The notes below the pieces were generated by a model. That model worked only from the letters and a program-made list of their open reading frames with translations, made no database searches and was not told the DNA's origin. Shown here piece by piece: positions 1 through 8,317 of a stretch of 64,000 nucleotides of DNA (position 1 is its first letter; each line of letters starts with the position of its first letter). The position numbers were made by a program, and so were the translations under genes. The DNA is from Paraburkholderia nodosa DSM 21604 (lineage in GTDB: Bacteria > Pseudomonadota > Gammaproteobacteria > Burkholderiales > Burkholderiaceae). Where the stretch lies: NCBI RefSeq assembly GCF_000519185.1, contig NZ_JAFA01000020.1, forward strand, positions 184 to 64,183. The letters are read 5' to 3'.

Positions 1-174
1 CCCACGCGGCAGCGAACGGCGATCGGGTTGGTTCTAGTGTGTTGCATCGACCGGTTGAATCCACAAGCTGGAACGGCCATTCGCGCGGTCTCCCCGCTGG
101 CAAGTTGTCGGCCATAGCTGACTTTCAGGCGTTGCGGTTGTTAAGGCAGCTATGAGTTGCGTTTCTGTCGTTCG

Positions 175-280
175 CACCAATCCCAGCGATTCCAAATCGA
201 GTTCGTCTACGTATGCGTCGACTATCCTGACCGGAGGCACTCAGGCCATCGCGGTCTATACCTTCGACGAATCGCCCCAT
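175..280 (-). pseudogene. IS1182-type transposase N-terminal remnant
   Basis: Read on the minus strand from an ATG at 280, the first codons give MGRFVEGIDRDGL. After a frame change near 235 the translation continues PVRIVDAYVDELDLESLGL. Together these resemble the conserved start of IS1182-family transposases (an R-F-x-E-G-x-D-R block, then P-V-R-x-x-D-A-x-V-D-E-L-D-L-x-x-L-G). The similarity stops abruptly afterwards. I infer a frameshifted, 3'-truncated transposase fragment. The family assignment is from memory of the motif and needs a database search. Confidence 0.45.
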
Positions 281-484
281 CTTTGCCTCGCACACCAACG
301 GGCTGATCCAGTCTAAGCGACCGGGACGTAGGTAACCAGGGCGTTTTTACACAGCCTAGGCCGAAAATCGCCCGATGCTCACCGCGCGCTTGTCGTAGCC
401 AGCGATCATCATCCTTATTCCGCTCCATAATAAATCTCTGGTCGTGGATCTGATGCAAGGTCTTTTCTCGACTATTTTCCATCT
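281..484. other. Non-coding stretch with a possible IS terminus
   Basis: No convincing gene is present. The stretch at about 341-360 (gcgtttttacacagcctagg) resembles the terminal inverted repeats of IS1182-like elements and lies where the upstream end of the neighbouring transposase remnant would be expected. This is an inference from sequence style; no partner repeat is visible in the window. Confidence 0.3.
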
Positions 485-1408
485 TCATCTGTGAGCGGCT
501 TTTTTGAGCGTGACAGGCCGGGAGATATAGTCTGCGGCCCACGCCTGGTTCTCGCCAAGCAAAATATTTTCAACATCGTTAATGAAAGCCTTATCCAACG
601 TGATGTCTTGACTTGATTGCATCGCGCTGCGCCATGCGGCGAGACGCATCTGCAATCGGTCTGCAACGAGCCGATAGGTAGCAGCAAGCCGCTGATAGCG
701 CTTCGCAAGTGCATGCGCACCGACGGCAGCAGAGACGGTGCTTAACGTTGCGACCCATGCCCCAACGCTAATGCCCGGAAAATATGCACCCAATGCAGCG
801 AGGATTGCGGCGCATCCACTGAGCAATTGAACCAGCCGTGTGCAGCGCAGCGCGCTGCGTTCGTTGATTGCCGATTTCGGTTCAAAAAAACTTGTCAGTT
901 GCTTCTCGACACGAATCGCAATGTATTCTTGAACTAAGAGCGGGTGGGATGGTTGGTCAAGACCAGGCTTTACGTCCTGGATGCTTAGAGCTGGCACGTC
1001 CTCGCCTTCGGCGGTCAACTCATTGAGTTTATCGAGCAGCTTCTGTTCTGGTTTGTCGTCATCGTATGGGGTAGTGCGTGTAGCATAGCGATAACCTTCA
1101 GATTTGGCGCGCTCTGCTAGCGCGCGAGCGCGGATCCAATTTTTCTCGCGCGTCGGATCGATCATCGTATTCGCACTCCATGAGGCAAGTGCCATCGACA
1201 CAGCACTTATGGCACTGAGTATTCGGGCGATCGACCCCGTGTTCGCCATCCATCCGGGGAGTTGTGAGGCTAGCGTCGCAAGCACCGCGCCGGCTACAGT
1301 CAGCAAGAGAGTGATGAATCGCCAGCGGTCGAGTTCGGCACGTAACGTCGATGCGCACATCGCCCAGCTTCGATATTTCTCCCACATCAGGTCAAGAGCG
1401 GAATCCAT
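485..1408 (-). CDS. Tandem SLATT-domain (DUF4231-like) membrane protein, predicted pore-type effector
   Basis: This 307-residue protein carries two copies of a two-helix membrane module. Hydrophobic pairs lie at about residues 31-53/58-81 and 191-211/214-233. Each copy has the SLATT/DUF4231 style: an aromatic-rich helix before the membrane pair, then a charged helix. The C-terminus has the ENQAWxADY-type tail often seen in that family. SLATT domains are known as predicted membrane-perturbing effectors in nucleotide- or NTPase-activated conflict systems. An AGGAGG ribosome site lies 7 bases before the ATG. It is the last gene of a same-strand set with the nSTAND1-WD40 and TIR genes, so I infer it is the effector they control. 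One copy per protein is usual, so the duplication is notable. Exact SLATT subfamily is unresolved. Confidence 0.72.
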   Translation of the reverse strand: MDSALDLMWEKYRSWAMCASTLRAELDRWRFITLLLTVAGAVLATLASQLPGWMANTGSIARILSAISAVSMALASWSANTMIDPTREKNWIRARALAERAKSEGYRYATRTTPYDDDKPEQKLLDKLNELTAEGEDVPALSIQDVKPGLDQPSHPLLVQEYIAIRVEKQLTSFFEPKSAINERSALRCTRLVQLLSGCAAILAALGAYFPGISVGAWVATLSTVSAAVGAHALAKRYQRLAATYRLVADRLQMRLAAWRSAMQSSQDITLDKAFINDVENILLGENQAWAADYISRPVTLKKAAHR

Positions 1409-1493
1409 CGCCGGTCCTCCTATTGCTCTGCAAACGCAGCCAGCGTTTGGCGAAACATCGATGTTAGATATCGCTTGTAAAGGGCCGGTATGA

Positions 1494-4400
1494 TCAAGGA
1501 AGGTATCTGTGGCGTTCGTCGTCTGTAAGCGTTCGACCCAGTTCTGTCATACGTTTCCTTGAGGTTACTATGAGATCTGATGGCGCGATGCATGCCCCAC
1601 AGTGATAGTTTCTGATTGTGCCTTCGCTTCCAACCGAGATGATGGAGTGTGGATCCTTTCCAAAGGCGACGGCAATTACGGGCTCGGTGTGACCATAGAA
1701 CTCGCTGACAGCTCGGCCGGTCATTGCGTCCCAAACACGAACCGAATCGTCGTTACTCCCGGTTACGATCCATCTACCGTCGGGACTGAAGGCAATGGCG
1801 GAAATCTGATCAGTGTGACCGCGCATCTCCGTCAGCGAAATCTGTTTTCCTGTATCTGCAGCGAACAGCCGGACGGTATTTGAACTGTCGATTGTGGCCA
1901 CGCGCTTGTCATCGGCACTCATCATTGCAGCCTTAACCGTTGAGTCGTGTCCTTTGAGTCGGGACACTTCCCGCCAGGTTCCGACCTCCCAAACGATGGC
2001 TGTTTTATCGAAGCCCGCAGATATTGCATATTTTCCGTCGCGACTGAAAAACACATCCACGACATTACCTGCGTGGCCGACTAGGCGCCGAGGCGACTCG
2101 TCGGGCGCTAGCAGGTCAAACACATCGACGGCGGGACTGACACCTCTTTGGACCTGGGCTTCCGGCACGCTATCCTGACAGATTGCGAGCCAACGCCCAT
2201 CGGGACTTGCCGTGGCACACCGCGCCGTTTCATGAAGCTTGATCTTCACCGGGAGATTCGCATCCGGCTGACCGGAGTCCAAATTCCACACGCTTACCGT
2301 TCTCTTAGGTAAGTCCCACAAAAACACATGATTGTTGTCAGCGAAGTCTGCCATGGTGGCTTCACTTTCGTTTGCACCGACCTGCGCAATCTCGGTCCCG
2401 GTCTGGCTATCCCAGACTCTGCCTTTTCGATCGTCGTCGAATGTAATAACGCGCTTTCCATCAAGGCTAAACGATGCGCGGCCCGTCTTATGTGCGCCGT
2501 TACCGAGCCATACCTTCAGTCTTCCCGTTGAAATATCCCAGATCCGTGGTGTTTTATCTGCGCCAATTGCGAGTACGGTTTTGCCGTCGGGGGAAATGGC
2601 GGATTCGTAGTCGGTGTTGGGGAGGGTGATCCGTGCATCCCCCGAATCTCTCCCTTCAGGCAATCCCGAAAGAGCAATTTCTTGCCCCATATCGAAGGTA
2701 TCCCAGATCCGCACAACACTATCGCTGCTCCATGTCAGGAACTGCCGTGAGTCTTCGCTGATCACGGATAACCAGACGGTTGACTCAGAGGCGAAACTTG
2801 CGACCGGTTGGAACGTGGAGGCATTCCATAGTCGAGCTCGGCCATCCTGTCCGATCGTTGCTATCCACCGACCATCCTTGCTGAACCATGCGCTGCGAAC
2901 TGGCACTTCATCGCCAGTGAGTTTTCTAGATTCCTTGATTGCATCTTCCGACGGATGCTCGAGCGGGTTCTTCCAGATACGTGCGACTCCCGCCTCAATC
3001 GTCAGAATCTCTCTACTATCAGGACTGAAAATGGCGGAGCACAGTGGTGTCTCATCTGCAGGAAGATTTAATTGAATGACATGTTTCGGGTCGTCTACTA
3101 ACAGAACCTGGGCGCTATTGAGTTGAGGCGCCTTATCCGGCTGCTTCTTGCCGAGAGAGCAATATAGAATTTTTGCAACACCAGCCGCACCAATGCCTAC
3201 GATCTGTTTGCTATCCGGGCTGAATTCAACTTCTTGGACGGGGTGCTTATGATCGCCAATTTCGGCAAGCGGTGTTTCTGATGGGAGATAACGAAGCGCG
3301 GCCATGTCCGAACCGTGGGTCGTGACGATATATCGACCATCGGGGCTGAATCGGGCGACCGAGTTTTTTCCCCCTTCATCTTTGAATGACACGATCTCCT
3401 CACCCGTTAAGGTATCCCAGACATGCCAACGTGCGTCTCGATCCTCTGCAGCCAGCTTGCTAGAGTCAGGCGCGTATGCTGGACCGGGTACGTTTTGATC
3501 GATGGTTTCGTGAATTTCGAGAGGATTCCACAGGGCTGTCTGCCAGACGCGTAAATCTCCGTTTTTAGCGACGGCCATGAGAGTTTTTCCGTCGGGACTG
3601 AACGAAGCGTAAGCGGCCGATGCATCCAGTGTTTGAACGACTTTCCCGCTTGTATCCACGATGCGTAGAGTCCCGACGTCGTCAGTGAAGACAAAAAGCG
3701 TTGCGTCAGGATTCGAGAACGGATCGCGCTCGTCTGTCCTATGCGTATCGAAGATAGTGGGCTTGACCGCGGGATCAATGCTGCGAATTTCCACGATCCA
3801 ATCGTTCGGACCGTTTGTTCCAGTCGGGGCCGATCGCTCATAGAGCACCAGTTTCCCGTTCGGTAGCGGCGTTATGCTGTGCACCGACTTCGGAGCAGTC
3901 TGCAAACGCAGCTTACTTCGATGCGCTGCCTCTTCAAGTGCGCCATCTGCCTGATGCGTTGGGGAAATGCGCTCGGCCTCCATTGCGAGCAGGAGTCCAA
4001 GCTCCGGGTCAACTCCTTGTGCGGCGACAATTGCGTTGGTCGCGACCTCACGTGATCGGGCTTCTTTTCCTAGCGATTCCGCACGAGCGCGCTGGGTGTC
4101 GGCTTCCCCTTTTGCGCTCAGCGCGAGTCGCGCCTGATAGTGTGCCTCAGACGCCGCTGCTTGTGCTGCATCTCTTGCTCGCTGAGCCTTCCGTCGCTCC
4201 TGTTCGGCAACGTGCTTAGCATCGGTCGCGGTCCGCTCGTTTCGCTGAGCAACAAGCTTTTGGCGTTCGGACTCGGCTTTGGCCAGATCGGCCACCCGTC
4301 GACTGTGTTCGGCTTTTGCACTTTGTCGCTCCGCTTCAGCCTGCTGTGCCCTTGCCCAGAAGGCGAGGCTAGTCGTCCCGATTGCCACAACGAGCGCCAA

Positions 4401-5954
4401 GAGACTTCCAAACTTGATCCACTTATATAGCCGGCGCTGCGTCTCGGCTCGCCTTTCCCGCTCTTCTTCCTCAAACTGCTTCTCGCGCAACCGAATCGCA
4501 TGCTGTTCGCTTGCTTCGATGAATTCCATCGCAGTACGGAAATCCTCACCGCTGCCATAGCGAGAAGCCCACGCCTCGTCAGGCTCACGGTCGTTCCGCC
4601 ACTTCAACGCTTCGTCGAGATCGGGACTGCCCCACAAGGCGGACTGGCCTTTTTTCCACGCGGCACTCGTTATCAGTATCCGGCGATACATCGCCGCCGA
4701 CGCGGCTTCCTCGTCTGCCCATTGGTAAAGCTTGCCCCATCGTCGGATAAGGCTCTCGTGTCCGATATCCAGGACCGTATCTGGCTCAAGCGGCGCGGGT
4801 GGCGGTGGCGTGAGGAAACTCCGGTCCGGTTGGCGCAATTGTTCTGCGACAGTGATGACCTCTTGTAGAGTCGCGCCAGCAACTTTCGCGATGTTACACA
4901 CGCGGGCGGGATGACGTATGTCGCGCTTGCCAATGCCACGCTCCGTTAATCTTGACATCATTACCCGGGCGATTTCCTGTTGCCGAGGGGTCATGCTATC
5001 GACGACCTGATCAGCGTGGCTGGATAACGCATTCGATAACGTGCCAACTGCTTCATAGTCGTGCATCGTCACGAGCCGGGGAACGCGCGACGTAGCAGAT
5101 TTTTTCTGTTGAAGCTCCGCGTCGGTGACTTGTGCCCACATCCTCATCAACACGTGTTGGAGGAGCGGCAACTGGTCCGGATCCGGTCCGACCTCATTTA
5201 CGAGGTGATTGACGAGTACGGGATCAATTTCGCCTGAGAGCACTCTTGCCGGCCCGGCAATGGCGGCCCGGATCTGCTCCCTCGTCAGACGTGGTGTCAG
5301 GTACTGACTTTCGTTAATGACTTCCGGTAAGCCGAGGAAAAGCGCACACTCGCCAAGGAAATCAGACCGCATTGTGATAATCACATATATTGGCACGTCC
5401 CTCTGGGCGGCACTTTCGAGAAGAAGCGCGACGAATGCGTCCGCATCGTCCTCATAGCCATTGTCCCGGAAGCGGAAAATCTCCTCGAACTGGTCGACGA
5501 CAATAAGCAGGTTCTCGGATTCAGGAGTGCGCGCTTCTTGAACGATTTCGACGAGGCCCAATGGTCCTCTGCGCAGCATCGCCCGTATCAGAGCAGTCTC
5601 GCTTGCATCAGCTTCGCCACCACTTCCGAGCGCGGACGGGGTTAGAAGGGCTTCTGCGAGCCGCTCGAACGGTCTGTCGCCCGGTCTCATTTCGGCAAAT
5701 CGCCAGCGTGCTCCGGCATCCGCGAGAAAGCCGGCTTCAAGTGCTGCGACTAGTCCTGCTCGGACCAGTGAAGATTTGCCGCATCCCGATGGTCCAACGA
5801 CGGCAATGAAACGGGAACGCTGAAGCTTTTCAAGCAACTGATCTGTCTGTTTCTCCCGACCAAAGAAAATTTCGGCTTCATCGTGCCGGAACGGTCGCAG
5901 CCCGGGATAAGGTACCGAAACCTGAACCACGCTGCGGCAGACAATCGTTTCCAT
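1494..5954 (-). CDS. nSTAND1 NTPase with transmembrane segment, coiled coil and C-terminal WD40 propellers
   Basis: The protein (1486 residues from the ATG at 5954) opens with the nSTAND1 signature PYPGLRPF. A Walker A motif GPSGCGKSS lies near residue 55 and an acidic Walker B, VVDQFEE, near 150. A hydrophobic helix at about 505-530 and a long Ala/Glu/Arg-rich coiled coil (about 538-650) follow. The rest, from about 690, is a series of WD40 repeats with recurring SPDGR/SPDGK turns, enough for roughly two propellers. There is no N-terminal effector domain; effector functions seem to be supplied by the neighbouring TIR and SLATT proteins. I chose the internal ATG because it follows the TIR stop by 7 bp with an AAGG site, whereas the longer reading frame would overlap the TIR gene. 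Family knowledge: STAND NTPases act as sensor/switch ATPases that oligomerise on ligand binding. A defence role is inferred. Confidence 0.85.
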   Translation of the reverse strand: METIVCRSVVQVSVPYPGLRPFRHDEAEIFFGREKQTDQLLEKLQRSRFIAVVGPSGCGKSSLVRAGLVAALEAGFLADAGARWRFAEMRPGDRPFERLAEALLTPSALGSGGEADASETALIRAMLRRGPLGLVEIVQEARTPESENLLIVVDQFEEIFRFRDNGYEDDADAFVALLLESAAQRDVPIYVIITMRSDFLGECALFLGLPEVINESQYLTPRLTREQIRAAIAGPARVLSGEIDPVLVNHLVNEVGPDPDQLPLLQHVLMRMWAQVTDAELQQKKSATSRVPRLVTMHDYEAVGTLSNALSSHADQVVDSMTPRQQEIARVMMSRLTERGIGKRDIRHPARVCNIAKVAGATLQEVITVAEQLRQPDRSFLTPPPPAPLEPDTVLDIGHESLIRRWGKLYQWADEEAASAAMYRRILITSAAWKKGQSALWGSPDLDEALKWRNDREPDEAWASRYGSGEDFRTAMEFIEASEQHAIRLREKQFEEEERERRAETQRRLYKWIKFGSLLALVVAIGTTSLAFWARAQQAEAERQSAKAEHSRRVADLAKAESERQKLVAQRNERTATDAKHVAEQERRKAQRARDAAQAAASEAHYQARLALSAKGEADTQRARAESLGKEARSREVATNAIVAAQGVDPELGLLLAMEAERISPTHQADGALEEAAHRSKLRLQTAPKSVHSITPLPNGKLVLYERSAPTGTNGPNDWIVEIRSIDPAVKPTIFDTHRTDERDPFSNPDATLFVFTDDVGTLRIVDTSGKVVQTLDASAAYASFSPDGKTLMAVAKNGDLRVWQTALWNPLEIHETIDQNVPGPAYAPDSSKLAAEDRDARWHVWDTLTGEEIVSFKDEGGKNSVARFSPDGRYIVTTHGSDMAALRYLPSETPLAEIGDHKHPVQEVEFSPDSKQIVGIGAAGVAKILYCSLGKKQPDKAPQLNSAQVLLVDDPKHVIQLNLPADETPLCSAIFSPDSREILTIEAGVARIWKNPLEHPSEDAIKESRKLTGDEVPVRSAWFSKDGRWIATIGQDGRARLWNASTFQPVASFASESTVWLSVISEDSRQFLTWSSDSVVRIWDTFDMGQEIALSGLPEGRDSGDARITLPNTDYESAISPDGKTVLAIGADKTPRIWDISTGRLKVWLGNGAHKTGRASFSLDGKRVITFDDDRKGRVWDSQTGTEIAQVGANESEATMADFADNNHVFLWDLPKRTVSVWNLDSGQPDANLPVKIKLHETARCATASPDGRWLAICQDSVPEAQVQRGVSPAVDVFDLLAPDESPRRLVGHAGNVVDVFFSRDGKYAISAGFDKTAIVWEVGTWREVSRLKGHDSTVKAAMMSADDKRVATIDSSNTVRLFAADTGKQISLTEMRGHTDQISAIAFSPDGRWIVTGSNDDSVRVWDAMTGRAVSEFYGHTEPVIAVAFGKDPHSIISVGSEGTIRNYHCGACIAPSDLIVTSRKRMTELGRTLTDDERHRYLP

Positions 5955-5961
5955 GGTGGTG

Positions 5962-7398
5962 CTAGCCTTGAAGCGTGGCCACAAGTTCGCTTACGATTTC
6001 CCGTCGAACACCCTCGTGACAGTTGAGGCTGCGCATGTTTGGCAAGAGAAAATCGGGAGGTTGTTTGTCGGGTGGAGGCCCCTCGACGAGCCAAACAGCA
6101 GGACGTGGTTCATTGCGTTGGCTCAATATCTTGTGACCTTCAGCAAGCTGACGTCGCACCCAGGTGACGGGCGTGCTGCCGTACACGACGATTAATCCGT
6201 CGCACGTCGACAGATTAAGTTCCAAATCTTCGCGGTATTCGGTTGGCTTCATTGATGCATTCATTAGTGGCATCGAATAGCCAATGCCTTCGTCCGCTAA
6301 GAGCTGACACACCTGTGCAGCGAACGGACGGTCTTGCAAATCAGAGTTCACAAAAACGAGGATTCCTTGGGAAGCAGGTCGCTTGGGTTCCGGCTGTCGC
6401 GTTGCGCCTTCGACTACTGCCCGCTTGAATTCTTCGATAGCACATGCTTGTACATCTTCACCAATCAGAAGATTGAAGTGTTCGGGTGCCGAGGATTTCA
6501 CCTTTTCAAGGTCCACACCGCGACTGCGCCATTGAAGAATGGGGCATTTTGCCTTACGCGCCAGTTCGAGTTGAACGGCCGCCAAACGTGACGGCCAGCC
6601 TAGTGGCTTCTTGCCCGGCCATTCGCTGAGCAGTTGGACGAAGCTTTTACTTTGCGCCAGATCGACTGCCATTCGTCGTGCGTACTCGGCAGGATCGTCA
6701 CGTGGATAGCATTTCTCGGGCAGAACTCTCAGGTTGTACTGCTTAGCGTAGGTGTCGATTTCCTCCCGGTACTCTTCCAAGTCGTCGGTAACCTCGGCGA
6801 GGAAGATCGCCGGTTGTGAGCGCGCGGATGTTCTGCTTTCCGATTGCGTTTGCCGCAATCGCTTTAACTCTGAGCCAAGCTCTGTTCGTAGCTTGTTTAG
6901 CGCCGTAAAGTACTCCGGCTCTCCTTTGGGATCCACTATCGGATGTCCCAGGGTTCTCGGATTGCCTCCTGCGTCAAGCGCCCAGAACGTGTACCCAAGC
7001 AGCTCGCCGAATTCGGTCGGTAGCTCAGCATATTTTAACTTGTCGATGTCCACTCGGAATATGCGCGAGCCGGCCCGAGATTTCTCGCGGACTGAGTCGA
7101 GAAATGCATTGCGTTCACGCGCACACCACTTGGAACTCACGTAGCTCGGCGAAGCTATGACCAGTAGAGTGGCACTTTCGCGCAGTGCTTCTTCGATCTT
7201 CGTGGAAAACACTTCATTTCCGGTGAGCTCATGATCCATCCAAATGGATGCATCCTTGCAACCCAAGCCTTTATCGAGAAATTTTTTCAGATGACTTGCG
7301 AATATCGAAATCCATCCGTCTCCCGCACCGATCGGTTCATTGTCGATGTGGGCATAGCTGATGAACACGTCATGGTTGTATCCGGTCACGTATGCCAT
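5962..7398 (-). CDS. TIR-domain protein with three TIR/Rossmann-like segments
   Basis: From the ATG at 7398 the protein has 478 residues. Residues about 9-150 form a TIR domain: HDVFISYAHID at strand A, then SSKWCARE, whose Glu is in the place of the catalytic Glu of NAD-cleaving TIRs. A second segment at about 200-320 (IFLAEVTDDLEEYREEID...RVLPE...) has the TIR-like alpha/beta pattern common in proteins next to nSTAND genes. A third at about 345-478 (ILVFVNSDLQDRPFA... DGLIVVYG) repeats it. The nSTAND1 gene starts 7 bp downstream, so the two are probably co-translated. TIR domains in bacteria either cleave NAD or make signal nucleotides; which applies here is unknown. A longer start at 7431 exists but lacks support. 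Confidence 0.82.
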   Translation of the reverse strand: MAYVTGYNHDVFISYAHIDNEPIGAGDGWISIFASHLKKFLDKGLGCKDASIWMDHELTGNEVFSTKIEEALRESATLLVIASPSYVSSKWCARERNAFLDSVREKSRAGSRIFRVDIDKLKYAELPTEFGELLGYTFWALDAGGNPRTLGHPIVDPKGEPEYFTALNKLRTELGSELKRLRQTQSESRTSARSQPAIFLAEVTDDLEEYREEIDTYAKQYNLRVLPEKCYPRDDPAEYARRMAVDLAQSKSFVQLLSEWPGKKPLGWPSRLAAVQLELARKAKCPILQWRSRGVDLEKVKSSAPEHFNLLIGEDVQACAIEEFKRAVVEGATRQPEPKRPASQGILVFVNSDLQDRPFAAQVCQLLADEGIGYSMPLMNASMKPTEYREDLELNLSTCDGLIVVYGSTPVTWVRRQLAEGHKILSQRNEPRPAVWLVEGPPPDKQPPDFLLPNMRSLNCHEGVRREIVSELVATLQG

Positions 7399-7460
7399 GA
7401 TTTTTGCAATCCTCGAAATTTCGCGAACCACTGTCGTAAAGAAAAACGTGAAAATGTCTT

Positions 7461-8317
7461 GAGCGTGTTAGGCACTTCCGGCCAGACCTGGTATCCATCG
7501 CTGGATGGCAAAACGCAAACCCTACCCGACCGGTGTGTCGGAGAAGAATGGAGCTTCGCAGTGCCATATCCGACTTGGATGAGCAAAGATGCACCGCAAC
7601 GCCGATATGAGCTGCGCGAGATGTTCGACGCGTTGCGCTGGGTCGTGCGCGCGGGTGCGCCGTGGCGAATGTTGCCAAATGACTTTCCGCCTTGGGAACT
7701 GGTTTATCAACAGGCGCAGCGCTGGATTCAGGCGGGTTGTTTCGAGGCGATGGTGAGCGACTTGCGTTCGATCATCCGCGTCGCGCAGGGCCGCAAGGGC
7801 CAACCCAGCGCAGCCATCTTCGATGGACGCACGCTGCAATCGACGTGCGAGAGCACGCCTCGCGCCGGTTACGACGGATACAAACGTAAGCGCGGCAGCA
7901 AGGTCCATATAGCCGTCGACACCCTGGGGCAGTTGCTTGCGGTGCATGTGACGCCGGCCAATGAACAGGAGCGCGCACAGGTCAGTGAACTTGCGCGACG
8001 TGTGCAGCAGGCTACGGGCCAGATGGTCAAGGTGGCGTTTGCGGAGCAGGAATATACAGGTGAAGAGCCGGCGCAGACGGCGCTCGACGAAGGGATGGAG
8101 CTTCAGGTGATCAAGCTTGCAGAGGCGAAAAAGGGGTTTGTGCTGCTGCCACGCCGCTGGGTGGTCGAGCGTAGCTTCGGGTGGCTCAACCGCTTCCGGC
8201 GACTGGCCACAGACTACGAGCGATTGCCCGAAACCTTGGCCGGGCTGCACTTCGTCATTTTCGCCGTGCTTATGCTTGTCCACTTTGCAGCCCTTAACAA
8301 TAGTTCCTAACACGCTC
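7461..8317 (+). mobile_element. IS5-family insertion sequence, decayed (about 857 bp)
   Basis: The ends match as inverted repeats: GAGCGTGTTAGG at 7461-7472 and its complement at 8306-8317, with partial matching continuing inward. The element carries one transposase frame on the plus strand. The outside bases are TT on the left and TA on the right, so there is no clean target duplication of the TA type expected for its IS5 subgroup. This fits an old or rearranged insertion. It lies 62 bp upstream of the TIR start codon, in opposite orientation to that operon, and so replaces or separates the operon's original promoter region. Confidence 0.8.
7505..8310 (+). pseudogene. IS5-family DDE transposase, frameshifted and catalytically altered
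   Basis: The natural start appears to be ATG 7505 (MAKRKPYPTGVSE), but one base is missing at about 7541-7543. The rest (EEWSFAVPY...) is read only in the frame starting at 7543. The body has the IS5 pattern: FDGRTLQS with the first Asp, GYKRKRGSKVHIAVDTLG, and RRWVVERSFGWLNRFRRLA with the final Glu. The second catalytic Asp, normally in an xADQGYTGE block, reads FAEQEYTGE here, so Asp has become Glu. Frameshift plus catalytic substitution indicates a dead transposase. The upstream frame that reads into it from 7231 is only antisense to the TIR gene. Confidence 0.75.

Noticed and set aside
7231..7542. Upstream extension of the transposase frame
   Set aside because: This part is antisense to the TIR domain gene and the IS end; the true transposase start is in another frame at 7505.
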